A DNA stretch of 64,000 nucleotides. It comes from Pseudarthrobacter naphthalenicus. Lineage in GTDB: Bacteria; Actinomycetota; Actinomycetes; Actinomycetales; Micrococcaceae. The notes beneath the pieces were generated by a model. The model ran no database searches, had not been told where the DNA came from, and saw only the letters and a program-made list of their open reading frames with translations. Shown in pieces: positions 37,189 to 46,899 of this stretch (position 1 is its first letter; the number at the start of each line of letters is the position of its first letter). Location: NCBI RefSeq assembly GCF_029076445.1, contig NZ_JARESG010000005.1:62001-126000 (forward strand), in the 5' to 3' direction. Made by a program: the position numbers and the translations under genes.

Positions 37189-37941
37189 TTAGCGTCCGCG
37201 GTTGGGGCGCGCCTTGTACGGGTCGATGCCCTTGGGGATGGGCAGACGGTTGCCCAGCGACGAGATGCGCTTGGACACCGCGTTCACCTCAAGCTTTGTG
37301 AGTTCGTTCTTCAGCTTGCCCATCTTCCTGGCCACCTGGCTGATGGGAACCTGGCCCTCGCCACGGCCGCTCTCGATCACGTGAACGGTGACATTCGGGA
37401 GGATGCGCGCCAGGCGTTTGCGTTCCGCGTCGAGCAGCGGCTTGACACGGACGGAGGGGCCTTCGCTGACCAGGACGACGCCGGGACGGCCGATCGCGCG
37501 GAAGACGGCGTCCTGGGTGCGCGGATTGACCGCAACGGGCTGGTCTTCGGTGACCCAGCCACGCTTCAGCGTGCCCAAGGCAGCGCCGGACGCGCCGGGC
37601 TGGTTCTCGATCTGAGCGAACGCCGCGCGCTCGGCCCGTCGGGACAGGATCAAGGTCGCGCCGAGGAGCCCGAGCGGAATGCCGATCAGCAGGCCCGTGA
37701 TCCAGTTCTCCAGCCAAAAGCCCACCAAAAGGCTAACGGCCACCACACCGAGGAACACCAGCAGCATCAGCCACGGAACCATGGGGTCGTGGCGGCGGGT
37801 CATGTTGAAGACCTCGCCGATCTGCTTCAGACGGCTGGGCTTCTTGACCTTCGCTTCTTTCGGCTTGCGCGAGAAGAGGCCACGCTTCGGGGCGCCGTCG
37901 GCCGCCGGGGCAGTGTTACTGGAATCAGGGGATTTCGCCAT
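37189..37941 (-). CDS. DUF4191 family membrane protein
   Basis: A 250-residue actinobacterial membrane protein. It has a Lys-rich cytoplasmic N-terminus (about 1-50, with FSRKPKEAKVKKPSRLKQIGEVFNMTRR), two close transmembrane helices (about 57-75 and 80-100), and a cytoplasmic domain with GWVTEDQPVAVNPRTQDAVFRAIGRPG. A basic tail follows. It lies directly downstream of lipA, the conserved position in Mycobacterium and Arthrobacter, but no function is established. TAGAAT nine bases before the ATG with TGAGG between suggests a very short leader. Confidence 0.88.
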   Translation of the reverse strand: MAKSPDSSNTAPAADGAPKRGLFSRKPKEAKVKKPSRLKQIGEVFNMTRRHDPMVPWLMLLVFLGVVAVSLLVGFWLENWITGLLIGIPLGLLGATLILSRRAERAAFAQIENQPGASGAALGTLKRGWVTEDQPVAVNPRTQDAVFRAIGRPGVVLVSEGPSVRVKPLLDAERKRLARILPNVTVHVIESGRGEGQVPISQVARKMGKLKNELTKLEVNAVSKRISSLGNRLPIPKGIDPYKARPNRGR

Positions 37942-38029
37942 AGTGCCTCAATTCTACGTGATTTATGCCTGAGGGCCGGACGCCGGAAGTTGTCCGGTGC
38001 CGGCCCTCAGGGCACAACAAACTTACTGT

Positions 38030-39037
38030 TCAGGATCTGGCGGCCAGCAGTGAGCTGGCTTCCTGGCGGGTGCTGCCGGAGGACTCGATGTGGGCGAGCT
38101 GGGCCGGGATTTCCCAGCCCTTCTTCCGCATCGCGGTGGCCCAGAGCCGGCCGGCACGGTAGGAGGAACGGACCAGCGGGCCACTCATGACGCCGAGGAA
38201 GCCGATCTCGTTCGCCTCGTCCTGCAGGTCCACGAACTCCTGCGGCTTGACCCAGCGGTCCACCGGCAGGTGCCGCTCGGACGGGCGCAGGTACTGGGTG
38301 ATGGTGATCAGGTCACAGCCGGCCTCGTGCAGGTCCCGCAGGGCTTCGGAGATTTCCTCGCGGGTCTCGCCCATGCCCAGGATCAGGTTGGACTTGGTCA
38401 CCATGCCCAGGGCCCGGCCCTGGCTGATGACATCCAGGGACCGCTCATACCGGAACGCCGGCCGGATCCGCTTGAAAATCCGCGGCACGGTCTCCACGTT
38501 GTGCGCGAACACCTCCGGCTTGGAATCGCAGATCGCCGCGATGTGCTCGGGCTTGCCGGAGAAGTCCGGGATCAACAGCTCCACCCCGGTGCCCGGGTTC
38601 AGCTCATGGATCTTCCGGACCGTCTCGGCGTACAGCCACACACCCTCGTCCGCGAGGTCATCCCGGGCCACCCCGGTGACCGTGGCGTAGCGCAGCTGCA
38701 TCGCCTGCACCGAGCGGGCCACCTTGGTGGGTTCGAACATGTCCACCGGGGAGGGCTTGCCGGTATCGATCTGGCAGAAATCACAGCGCCGGGTGCATTC
38801 GGACCCGCCGATCAGGAACGTGGCTTCCTTGTCTTCCCAGCACTCGAAAATGTTCGGGCAGCCGGCCTCTTCACAGACCGTGTGCAGGCCTTCTTTTTTG
38901 ACCAGGTTCTTGAGCTGGACATACTCCGGACCCATCTGGACCTTGGCCTTGATCCACTCCGGCTTCCGCTCCACGGGTACAGCGGAGTTACGCTGCTCAA
39001 CGCGCAGCAGCTTCCGGCCTTCTGGTGCCAATGTCAC
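38030..39037 (-). CDS. lipA: Lipoyl synthase
   Basis: LipA is a radical SAM enzyme with two [4Fe-4S] clusters that inserts sulfur at C6 and C8 of protein-bound octanoyl groups. The 335-residue product has the auxiliary cluster motif [12 protein letters not shown] near 55-66, the radical SAM motif CTRRCDFC near 82-89, and the C-terminal [10 protein letters not shown] with the RSSYxA serine ligand. It overlaps lipB by four bases, so the two are coupled. Its products serve SucB nearby. Confidence 0.97.
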   Translation of the reverse strand: MTLAPEGRKLLRVEQRNSAVPVERKPEWIKAKVQMGPEYVQLKNLVKKEGLHTVCEEAGCPNIFECWEDKEATFLIGGSECTRRCDFCQIDTGKPSPVDMFEPTKVARSVQAMQLRYATVTGVARDDLADEGVWLYAETVRKIHELNPGTGVELLIPDFSGKPEHIAAICDSKPEVFAHNVETVPRIFKRIRPAFRYERSLDVISQGRALGMVTKSNLILGMGETREEISEALRDLHEAGCDLITITQYLRPSERHLPVDRWVKPQEFVDLQDEANEIGFLGVMSGPLVRSSYRAGRLWATAMRKKGWEIPAQLAHIESSGSTRQEASSLLAARS

Positions 39038-39702
39038 AGGAGCGCTCCTTCTGGGTTTGCGACGAGTGCGTCTTCATGTTTGCGGAACTCGGCCATAAAC
39101 CGGTCCGCTATGTCACTCGGATTGATGGTCCGGCCGGCTTCAATGGACATCGTGGTGACACCGGCATCGGTGATGCCACAGGCAATGATCTGCTCGTAGG
39201 GCGCCAGATCGTTGTTGCAGTTGATGGCAACACCGTGCATCGTGACACCATCCAGAACGCGGATGCCGATCGCGGCAATTTTCCGGTCCGGGCCTTTGTC
39301 GTCCGCGGTGATCCACACTCCGGCGCGGCCCTTGATCCGCTCTGCGTTGATGCCGTAGTCAGCCATGACGGCGATCATGACGGCCTCAAGCCGCTCAACG
39401 TAGTCGCGGATGCCGGACCGGTTCTTCAGTTTGAGGATGGGGTAGGCGATCAGCTGGCCCGGGCCGTGCCAGGTGAGCTTGCCGCCGCGGTCCACAGGAA
39501 TCACCGGCGTCCCGTCCAGCGGACGCTCGTGCTCTTCGGTGAGTTTGCCCGCGGTATAGACAGCCGCGTGTTCAAGGATGAGGACCGTGCTGGGTGCCTC
39601 CGCTGCAACAACTTTGGCGTGGATGTCGCGTTGCAGGTCCCAGCCCCGGGTGTATTCGACCAAGTCGGGGGCGAGACCCACCTGTGAAAACTCAAGAGTC
39701 AT
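39034..39702 (-). CDS. lipB: Octanoyl-[acyl-carrier-protein]--protein N-octanoyltransferase
   Basis: LipB moves octanoate from acyl carrier protein to the lipoyl domains of 2-oxoacid dehydrogenases and the glycine cleavage H protein. In 222 residues it shows [18 protein letters not shown] (about 71-88), the catalytic Lys in the [11 protein letters not shown] segment near 142, and the catalytic Cys in [14 protein letters not shown] near 176. TAAGCT lies seven bases before the ATG at 39702, so the transcript may be near-leaderless. Confidence 0.95.
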   Translation of the reverse strand: MTLEFSQVGLAPDLVEYTRGWDLQRDIHAKVVAAEAPSTVLILEHAAVYTAGKLTEEHERPLDGTPVIPVDRGGKLTWHGPGQLIAYPILKLKNRSGIRDYVERLEAVMIAVMADYGINAERIKGRAGVWITADDKGPDRKIAAIGIRVLDGVTMHGVAINCNNDLAPYEQIIACGITDAGVTTMSIEAGRTINPSDIADRFMAEFRKHEDALVANPEGALL

Positions 39703-39839
39703 GCCATCCAGCTTAGACCCCGGTTCCCAGGGGGTCCGGTATAAGTGGCGGACCTCTCATGCCGCCCGGACAGTACGCCGGCACCTGCTCCCTGTGGATA
39801 ACTTCTGCGCGTATTCCGCGATTCCGCTAGACATGACTC

Positions 39840-41636
39840 ATGGATCATTTCAAAGCTCCGGAAGTTCCGGGTTTCCTGGTGGGACGCATGCTGGGCCGGG
39901 GCGGAAGCGCAACGGTGTGGCTGGTAACCGAGGAAAGGACCGGCCGGGAATTTGCGCTGAAATGCCTTGGCCCGGAGGCCTGCGGGCGCGCCGGCGGCCC
40001 TGACGCCGCGGGGCTCGACGGTGCGGCCGGGGAGGACGGCATCCGCCGTGAGATTCGGATCCTCTCGGTGCTGGACCATCAGCATCTCATCAAGGCCCTC
40101 GACGTCCTCCGGCTGGTGCGGCAGCCCGGACCGGAAGCCGCTGAGGGAGCCGCCGGATCCGGGATGGGCCTGCTGCTGGACTATGCGCCCGGAGGTTCCC
40201 TGGCAGAACTTGTTGCCAGCCGCCGCAACCTCCCCATCGGGGAGACCGTCACCGTGCTGACGCCCATCGCCCAGGTGCTGGGATATCTGCACGCCAGGGG
40301 GTTCACCCACGGTGACGTCTCGCCCGGCAACGTCCTGTTCACCGGGCACGGCAAACCGATGCTGTCCGACCTCGGCATCGCCCGCATGGTGGGAGATGCG
40401 TCGGCGGTGGCGGACCAGGGAACGGCAGGCTTTATGGACCCGGCACCGGTGGATGCGGTGCGGGCAGGGCTGCAGCCGGAGCGGGATGTTTTTTCGGTGG
40501 CAGCCCTGGGATGGTATTGCCTGACGGGTGAGCCGCCGCGGCGGAGTGCAGACCGCCCGCCGCTATCCCTCCTGCTCCCGGACGTGCCGGCCGAGCTGGC
40601 CGCTGCCCTGGAGGCCGGCCTGAATGAGGACCGGCGGCTGCGGCCTACCGCCGTTGAACTGGCGACGGCGATCTACCGCAGCGCGCCGCCCTTGCCGATT
40701 GACCTCGCATCCTCCGTCCATGCCACGGTCAGTCCGCAGTTGCTGACCCGGCGGCGTGTTCCCGAACGCCCGGACGGTGCTGTCCGGAACGGTCTGGGTG
40801 CATGGCGCAGAAAACTCGCGACGTCGCGCTGGTCCGGCTTCGTGGGGGTTCGCCAAGTGCTCCCTTTCCCGGTGTGGGAGGAAAGGCCTGGGCGTCCTGC
40901 TCAGCCTTTAGCCGCGGCGCTCACGGCGGGAGCAAACGTGACAACGGGAGAGATGCAGTCCACGCGACGCGGCAGGCGCGCCGAACAGCAGGAGGCCAAT
41001 CGTCGCAGGCCGGCGCCCGGACGCGGGACCCTGGTACTGGCCGGGGGAACCGCTGCCATGATTGCGGCCGTCATCTGGATGGCCGGCGCCTTCGGGCCCG
41101 GCGGGCTGTTCACGGGAACGGAAGGATTCAGAGGGCCGGCCACGGGGAGCGGCTCCAGCCAGGAAGCGCTGAGTGGTGCCAATCCGGACACGTCCCCGAA
41201 GGAAACCGGCACCACCGGGATTCCGGCTGCCGTCGCGGCGCGGCTGGGCTCAAAGGATCCGGGCGAGGCTGTTCACGGGCTGGCTGCCGTCCGTTCGTTG
41301 GCATTCAACTCGGGCCGGCTGGAGCTGCTGGACCTTGTTAACGTTCCGGGCTCCGCGGCCGCCGCCACCGACGCGCGGCTCAGGGATGCGCTCCAGGGAT
41401 CCGGCCACATGCTGGCGGGCTTCACGAGCACACTCTCCGATGTCCACGTTCTGCCTGGCGGTTCGCCCGGCCAGGCCATCGTGGGGGTCACTTCCTCCAC
41501 ATCATCGTATGTGGAACAGGACAGCACCGGCACGGTGGTGGCCGCCGGCGCCGCCGGGACAGGACAGGCTCTTCGGCTGGTCCTGGTTCCCCTGGACGGG
41601 CAGTGGAGGATCAGCGACGTCCTGCCGGGTTCATGA
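39840..41636 (+). CDS. Transmembrane serine/threonine protein kinase with a variant catalytic loop
   Basis: This 598-residue Hanks-type kinase has a cytoplasmic catalytic domain (about 10-270), a basic juxtamembrane linker (RRGRRAEQQEANRRR), one transmembrane helix at about 396-415 and a roughly 180-residue extracytoplasmic region with no recognised sensor. The glycine loop is LGRGGSATVW and the ATP lysine is Lys41 (FALKCLG). The catalytic loop reads HGDVSPGN instead of HRDLKPxN, and DFG is DLG. The Asp and Asn residues needed for catalysis are all present, so activity is likely. No PASTA repeats are present. It stands alone between lipB and a TIGR01777 gene. Confidence 0.85.
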   Translation: MDHFKAPEVPGFLVGRMLGRGGSATVWLVTEERTGREFALKCLGPEACGRAGGPDAAGLDGAAGEDGIRREIRILSVLDHQHLIKALDVLRLVRQPGPEAAEGAAGSGMGLLLDYAPGGSLAELVASRRNLPIGETVTVLTPIAQVLGYLHARGFTHGDVSPGNVLFTGHGKPMLSDLGIARMVGDASAVADQGTAGFMDPAPVDAVRAGLQPERDVFSVAALGWYCLTGEPPRRSADRPPLSLLLPDVPAELAAALEAGLNEDRRLRPTAVELATAIYRSAPPLPIDLASSVHATVSPQLLTRRRVPERPDGAVRNGLGAWRRKLATSRWSGFVGVRQVLPFPVWEERPGRPAQPLAAALTAGANVTTGEMQSTRRGRRAEQQEANRRRPAPGRGTLVLAGGTAAMIAAVIWMAGAFGPGGLFTGTEGFRGPATGSGSSQEALSGANPDTSPKETGTTGIPAAVAARLGSKDPGEAVHGLAAVRSLAFNSGRLELLDLVNVPGSAAAATDARLRDALQGSGHMLAGFTSTLSDVHVLPGGSPGQAIVGVTSSTSSYVEQDSTGTVVAAGAAGTGQALRLVLVPLDGQWRISDVLPGS

Positions 41637-41678
41637 CAACAACTGCATAAGCTTCGCGTCAGCGCCAGCTCCTGACGA

Positions 41679-42569
41679 TCAGCGCCCGGCGAGCCAGGCA
41701 GCGGCCTGGCCAAGCGACGGGTGCTGCCATTGGAAACCGGCTGCCTCGAGGACGGCAGGCTCCATGCGCTGGCTGGGCAGTAAGAGTTCGTCGGCGAGCT
41801 TGCCCAGGACCAGGCGCAGTGCCGGGGCGGGCACCCGGAAGATGGCCGGCCTGTGAAAGGCCGAGGCCACGACGGCGGTCAGGGTGTTCACGTCCGCCTG
41901 TTCGGGGGCGCACACGTTGACCGGGCCCCTGATGGCGGAGGAGGCAAGGAAAACGAAGGCCGCTGAAACGTCGGGCAGCGTGATCCACGGCCAGTACTGC
42001 CTGCCGTTGCCCAGCGGGCCGCCGACGCCGAGGCGGATGAGTGGAAGCAGCCGCCCCAGTGCGCCGCCGGACCGGTTGAGCACAATTCCCATCCGCGGTG
42101 TCACCACACGGACGGCGGGTGGTGCCTGGTGCGCGGCCGCCTCCCACTCGAGGCAGAGACGGGCCAGGATGGTGGAACCCGGTGAAGCGGTTTCCTGAAG
42201 CTGGGCCGGCCCGGAGTCGCCGTAGTACCCGGAAGCTGACTGGCTGATAAACGTCCGGGGCGGGGCGTCCAGTTTGTCCATCGCCTGCGTCAGGGTTTGG
42301 GTGGCACTCAGGCGTGAGGTGAACAGTTCGGTAATCCGGTGTTTTGTCCAGGGCCTGTCGCCGATCCCTGCGCCCGACAGGTTGATCACAGCGTCAGCAC
42401 CGTCCAGCGCCGAGGGGTCCAGGCGGTGCGCGGCCGGATCCCATTGAAATTCAGTGGGAGTGGAAGGCTTGCGGCGGACCAGGGTCACCACCTGATGGCC
42501 GGTACCACGAAGGGTTGCGGACAGATGTGTCCCGATCAGCCCGGAGGCTCCGCTAATGACGATGCGCAT
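41679..42569 (-). CDS. TIGR01777 family NAD(P)-dependent epimerase/oxidoreductase
   Basis: A 296-residue extended short-chain dehydrogenase-like protein (YfcH/SulA-type group). The Rossmann loop GASGLIGTHL is at about 6-15, followed by VINLSGAGIGDRPWT and SASGYYGD with the Tyr of the active site. The C-terminal DUF1731 segment has RVPAPALRLVLGKLADELLL and ends in PSLGQAAAWL. The substrate is unknown. In Mycobacterium this gene sits between sucB and lipB; here the kinase and the tricorn-type gene have been added around it. I chose the ATG at 42569. Confidence 0.9.
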   Translation of the reverse strand: MRIVISGASGLIGTHLSATLRGTGHQVVTLVRRKPSTPTEFQWDPAAHRLDPSALDGADAVINLSGAGIGDRPWTKHRITELFTSRLSATQTLTQAMDKLDAPPRTFISQSASGYYGDSGPAQLQETASPGSTILARLCLEWEAAAHQAPPAVRVVTPRMGIVLNRSGGALGRLLPLIRLGVGGPLGNGRQYWPWITLPDVSAAFVFLASSAIRGPVNVCAPEQADVNTLTAVVASAFHRPAIFRVPAPALRLVLGKLADELLLPSQRMEPAVLEAAGFQWQHPSLGQAAAWLAGR

Positions 42570-42639
42570 GATCCATCTCACCACGCCCCAACCTTTGACG
42601 GAACCGGTGTACCTCCCGGGGGTGTCAGCACGGGTTGAC

Positions 42640-42651
42640 TATGATCGAACG
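42640..42651 (+). promoter_or_regulatory. -10 element giving a probable leaderless tricorn-gene transcript
   Basis: TATGAT at 42640-42645 is followed by six bases (CGAACG) and the ATG at 42652. This supports that start over the upstream in-frame ATGs, whose codons overlap the divergent TIGR01777 gene. Confidence 0.6.
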
Positions 42652-45600
42652 ATGACTTCTTCGAGCTACTTCCGATTTCCGCACGTCCACGGCGATCTGG
42701 TCACCTTTGTGGCGGAGGACGACGTCTGGATCGCGCCGCTTAGCGGCGGCCGGGCGTGGCGTGTTTCGTCACTGCAGCTGCCTGCCCGCAACCCCCGCTT
42801 CACTCCCGATGGTAAGCGGCTGGTCTGGACCGTCATCCAGGGGACAGCGCCGGAAGTGGTTTCGGCCGAGGTCGACGGCGGTGGCTACCGTCAGCTGACG
42901 TATTTCGGCCACGGGACCACTAAGGTCAAGGGTTTCACCGCAGCCGGTGACGTGGTGGTGACCAGCGCCTTCCGCCAGGCCGAGAGCCGGCACACCTATG
43001 CCTACAGCCTGCCGGTTGAGGGCGGCTGGGCCGAAGAACTTCCCTTCGGCCCGGTGGAGTCCGTGGCCTTTGGCCCGGAAGTCGGAGACGAACGGCCCGT
43101 GGTCCTGGCCAGCGTGCTCTCCCGCGAGCCGGCCTGGTGGAAGCGGTACCGCGGCGGTACCGCAGGCAAGCTGTGGATCGACGCCGACGGTAACGGCGAG
43201 TTCGAACGGCTGGTTCCCGAACTGGACGGAAACCTCACCGATCCCCTGTGGGTGAAGGGACGGATCGCGTTCCTCTCCGACCACGAAGGGTTTGGCAATC
43301 TGTATTCGGTCCTTCCCGGCGGCGGGGACCTGCGCCGTCACACGGACCACGAAGATTTCTACGTCCGGCACGCAGCCACCGACGGCGAACGGGTGGTCTT
43401 CGAATCGGCCGGCGAACTTTGGGTCCTCCATGATCTTTCCTCGGAGCCCGTGCGGCTGGACATCACGTTGGGCTCGGCGTCGCAGTCGCGGCGACCGTCC
43501 CTGCTGAAGGTCACCAAGCACCTGGGCGCGGTGGTCCCGGACGCCGGCGGTTCGGCCAGCGCGGTCGAAGCCCACGGCACCATCCACTGGCTCCGGCACA
43601 AGGACGGGCCCTCCCGCGTGGTCGAAGCCACCCCCGGCGTGCGTGCCCGGCTGCCCCGACCGCTCGACGGCGGCCGGCTCGCCTACATTGCCGACCACGA
43701 TGGCGTGGAGGCCATCTACATCAAGGAAATCGCTGCCGACGTTGCCGCACCCCGGGCGGCCGTCGTTGCGCCGGACCAGGCCCGCGCGGTTCCCGCTGCC
43801 GCGGTGGCCGCCGGTGACGGGGCCGCGAAGGAGGAGCCGGCACTGCAGCTTCCCAGCCCGGTTCCCGCGGCCGGCGCCACCGCCGTGGTGACTGCCGACG
43901 TCGTGGTTGCCGATGATGCTGCGTCCGGCGCCGCGCCCGCTGCGGACGTGAAGACCGCCGACGCCGGGACTGCCCCCGGAGGTGCCGGACGTCAAACTCC
44001 TGCCGCTCCCGCGGGCGCGTCCCGCATCGCCTTTCCGAAGCCGTCGCGCGCCAGCGCCCTGGAAGCCAGCCCGGACGGCAAGTGGCTGGCCGTGGGCACC
44101 TCGTTCGGCGACGTGTACGTGGCCAACACCGCCACCGGCGAGTTGTCACTGGTCACCAGCATCGGTGAAGGCACCATCGGTGAAATGGCATGGTCCCCGG
44201 ACTCACGCTGGCTCGCCTGGTCCGAACCCGTCACCTCGTTCGGCTCCCGGAGCCGGTTGCGGCTGGCGAAGGTGGAACAGCCGGACCAGGAAATCGTTGA
44301 GGTCACCGACGGGCGCTTCTGCGACGTCTCGCCGAGTTTCACCCCCGACGGGAAATTCCTGGCGTTCCTGTCGAACCGCAGCTTTGACCCGGTCTACGAC
44401 GGACACTCGTTTGATCTTTCCTTCCCCAGCCCCATCAAGCCCTACCTCGTGGCGCTGGCAGCGGCCACGCCGTCGCCCTTCGGCCCGTCCGTGGACCTGA
44501 CGCCCTCAGCGGGTATGGACACGGAAGCCGACGAGGCGGCACCTGCTGAGGTGCGCGTGGACCCCGAGGGCCTCGCACACCGGGTCATCGGCGTGCCCGT
44601 GACCCAGGGGAACTACACCGCCCTGGTAGCCACCGAGGGTGCACTGCTCTGGCTCGACTGGGCCCTGGCAGGCGTCACAGGCGATGGCAAGGCCAGCCAG
44701 GAAGACAAGGACGCCCGCCCCGGCCTGGTCCGGTTCGACCTCGCCCGGCGCAAGCCCGTCACCCTGGTCGATGCCGTGGACAGCTACCGGCTCTCCGGCG
44801 ACGGCCTCAAGGTGGTGCTGCTCAGCGACAAACAGGTCAGCGTTGTTCCTTCCACCGCAAAAGCGGACGAGGAGTCCGGCCAGCTGGTCAAGGTTGACCT
44901 CGGCAGGATCCGGGTGATGATGGACCCCGTCAGCGTCTGGGGCCAAGCCTTTGATGAGGCCTGGCGGCTGCAGCGCGATTTCTTCTGGGCGGAGGACATG
45001 GCCGGCCAGGACTGGGAATCGATCCACAAGCGGTACCGGCCCCTGGTGGACCGGCTGGGATCACATGACGACCTGGTGGACCTGCTGTGGGAACTGCACG
45101 GCGAACTGGGCACGTCCCACGCCTATGTCCGGCCGGCGATGGTCACCGAGAACGGCAGTAACGGTCAGGGCCGGCTGGGCGCCGACCTCGCCTTCACCCC
45201 CGCCGGCTGGGAGATCACCCGCATCCTCGCCGGCGAGTCATCCGACCCGCTGGCCACCTCGCCGCTCACCCGCCCGGGCGCTGCCGCCATGGCCGGGGAC
45301 GTGCTCCTCGCCATTGACGGCGTGCCGCTGTCCGGGACGGTCACACCGGCCATGCAGCTGGTTGGGGCCGCCGGGCGCGCCGTGGAACTAACACTGCTCA
45401 ACGGTGCCGGCCATGGAGCCGAGGCAGGCACGCAGCGGCGCATCGCCGTCGTCCCGGTCAAGGATGAGGAGCGACTGCGCTACCAGGAGTGGGTGACGGC
45501 AAACCGCAGGACCGTCCGCGAGGCTTCGGGCGGCCGCTACGGGTACCTCCACATCCCGGACATGATGGCCAACGGCTGGGCCCAGCTGCACCGTGACCTG

Positions 45601-46167
45601 GACACCGAAACGGCTCTCGACGGGCTGATTGTGGACGTCCGGCGCAACCGCGGCGGGCATACCTCCCAGCTGGTGGCCGAGTTGATCGGCAGGAAGGTCA
45701 CCGGATGGAGCATGCCGCGCGGGGAACGCCCGCGCACTTACCCGCACCACGCCCCGCGCGGTCCGGTGATCATCCTCGCGGATGAGTTTGCCGGGTCCGA
45801 CGGCGACATCATCACCCAGGTGTCCAAGCTGCGGGGCATCGGGCCTGTCATCGGGACCCGGACCTGGGGCGGTGTGGTGGGAATCGACAACAGGTTCTCC
45901 CTGGCCGACGGCACCGGGGTCACCCAGCCGCGCTACGCCACCTGGTTCGGCGGCGGCGTCGGATGGTCCGTGGAAAACTACGGTGTGGATCCCGACATCG
46001 AAGTCACCTATCCGCCGCACGCCTACGCGGCCGGCAGGGACCCGCAGCTGGAGTACGGCATCGGCGCCCTGCGGGAAATGATCCAGGAACTGCCCACGGA
46101 CCGGCCCCCGGCACGTGAAGGTTACCGCCGCCTGCGGCCGGCGCCGCTCCCGGGCCGCCGTAGCTGA
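42652..46167 (+). CDS. Tricorn-type S41 family peptidase
   Basis: A 1171-residue homologue of the archaeal tricorn protease, a giant cytosolic peptidase that trims oligopeptides made by the proteasome. The plan is two beta-propeller regions (about 1-360 and 455-700), a mixed core, a PDZ domain (about 850-930) and a C-terminal S41 catalytic domain. Expected catalytic residues are visible: Ser822-His823 in GTSHAYV, Ser1049-Asp1050 in DEFAGSDGDI, and Glu1134 in QLEYGI. A roughly 95-residue Ala/Pro/Val-rich stretch (about 360-455) interrupts the propellers. There is no signal peptide. Start chosen from the TATGAT -10 box. A terminator follows. Confidence 0.92.
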   Translation: MTSSSYFRFPHVHGDLVTFVAEDDVWIAPLSGGRAWRVSSLQLPARNPRFTPDGKRLVWTVIQGTAPEVVSAEVDGGGYRQLTYFGHGTTKVKGFTAAGDVVVTSAFRQAESRHTYAYSLPVEGGWAEELPFGPVESVAFGPEVGDERPVVLASVLSREPAWWKRYRGGTAGKLWIDADGNGEFERLVPELDGNLTDPLWVKGRIAFLSDHEGFGNLYSVLPGGGDLRRHTDHEDFYVRHAATDGERVVFESAGELWVLHDLSSEPVRLDITLGSASQSRRPSLLKVTKHLGAVVPDAGGSASAVEAHGTIHWLRHKDGPSRVVEATPGVRARLPRPLDGGRLAYIADHDGVEAIYIKEIAADVAAPRAAVVAPDQARAVPAAAVAAGDGAAKEEPALQLPSPVPAAGATAVVTADVVVADDAASGAAPAADVKTADAGTAPGGAGRQTPAAPAGASRIAFPKPSRASALEASPDGKWLAVGTSFGDVYVANTATGELSLVTSIGEGTIGEMAWSPDSRWLAWSEPVTSFGSRSRLRLAKVEQPDQEIVEVTDGRFCDVSPSFTPDGKFLAFLSNRSFDPVYDGHSFDLSFPSPIKPYLVALAAATPSPFGPSVDLTPSAGMDTEADEAAPAEVRVDPEGLAHRVIGVPVTQGNYTALVATEGALLWLDWALAGVTGDGKASQEDKDARPGLVRFDLARRKPVTLVDAVDSYRLSGDGLKVVLLSDKQVSVVPSTAKADEESGQLVKVDLGRIRVMMDPVSVWGQAFDEAWRLQRDFFWAEDMAGQDWESIHKRYRPLVDRLGSHDDLVDLLWELHGELGTSHAYVRPAMVTENGSNGQGRLGADLAFTPAGWEITRILAGESSDPLATSPLTRPGAAAMAGDVLLAIDGVPLSGTVTPAMQLVGAAGRAVELTLLNGAGHGAEAGTQRRIAVVPVKDEERLRYQEWVTANRRTVREASGGRYGYLHIPDMMANGWAQLHRDLDTETALDGLIVDVRRNRGGHTSQLVAELIGRKVTGWSMPRGERPRTYPHHAPRGPVIILADEFAGSDGDIITQVSKLRGIGPVIGTRTWGGVVGIDNRFSLADGTGVTQPRYATWFGGGVGWSVENYGVDPDIEVTYPPHAYAAGRDPQLEYGIGALREMIQELPTDRPPAREGYRRLRPAPLPGRRS

Positions 46168-46187
46168 CAGCCATCGCGGTCCATGAC

Positions 46188-46238
46188 AGAAGGCCCTGCC
46201 CCCACCGGTTATCCGGTCGGGAGCAGGGCCTTCTGTCT
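46188..46238 (+). terminator. Terminator after the tricorn-type gene
   Basis: AGAAGGCCCTGC at 46188-46199 and GCAGGGCCTTCT at 46223-46234 are a perfect 12-base stem. Its apical part (CACCGG with CCGGTC) folds further. A short T-containing tract, GTCTTG, follows. It lies between two convergent genes and could serve both. Confidence 0.7.
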
Positions 46239-46267
46239 TGTCCGCGCGGCGTACACCGCAGGCGTGA

Positions 46268-46696
46268 CTAGGACTGCAGGGAAGCGTCCAGGGTGATCTC
46301 GATGCCGGTCAGTGCGGCCGAAACCGGGCAGCCGGTCTTGGCTTCACCGGCGATCCGCTGGAATTCTTCCTCTGAGATGCCGGGGATCTTCGCGGACATG
46401 GTCAGGTGGCTGCCGGTGATGCCAGTGCCGGCAACGAACGTGACGTCCGCCTTGGTGTTGACTTCCTCGGGAGCGTGGCCGGCCTGGGCCAGGGCGTGGC
46501 TGAAGGCCATCGAGAAACAGCTCGCATGCGCTGCGGCGATCAGCTCTTCCGGGCTGGTCTTTCCCTCGGCGGCCTCGGTGCGCGCCTTCCACGTGACGTC
46601 GAACGTACCCAGGCCTGAGCTGTCCAGCGTGGTCTGACCCGACCCCGACATCAGGTCGCCGTTCCATACTGTGTGTGCGGTGCGTATTGCTGCCAT
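46268..46696 (-). CDS. OsmC/Ohr family peroxiredoxin
   Basis: A 142-residue thiol-dependent peroxidase of the OsmC group that reduces organic hydroperoxides. The two redox cysteines are Cys60 (HASCFSM) and Cys123 (TGCPVS), and the N-terminus AAIRTAHTVWNGDLMSGSG is typical of OsmC. The ATG at 46696 has GAGGAG five bases upstream; a GTG two codons earlier overlaps that site and is less likely. It converges with the tricorn gene across a shared terminator. Confidence 0.92.
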   Translation of the reverse strand: MAAIRTAHTVWNGDLMSGSGQTTLDSSGLGTFDVTWKARTEAAEGKTSPEELIAAAHASCFSMAFSHALAQAGHAPEEVNTKADVTFVAGTGITGSHLTMSAKIPGISEEEFQRIAGEAKTGCPVSAALTGIEITLDASLQS

Positions 46697-46843
46697 GTCC
46701 ACTCCTCAAGGTCGGTTCGAACCGGGGCCGGCCGTTGCCGCCCCCGCCGGTTCCCATCCTAGGGATTCGGCTGCGCGCTTGCACGGACTGTCCGCTCTCA
46801 GTGGATTATGACCGGACTGCGGTGGGGGGAGGGGGTTAAGCGC

Positions 46844-46882
46844 CGACGGCGCCCCTCCCGGATGAGGGGAGCGGCGCCGTCG
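46844..46882 (-). terminator. Hairpin after the small membrane protein gene
   Basis: CGACGGCGCC at 46844-46853 and GGCGCCGTCG at 46873-46882 form a perfect 10-base stem, with CCCTC and GAGGG pairing inside. It lies 18 bases past the stop of the gene at 46900-47253. No U-run is present on the minus strand, so termination is inferred from position and stem strength. The rest of the gap 46697-46899 shows no gene. Confidence 0.45.
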
Positions 46883-46899
46883 TGGTGGTGCGAGGGTGA

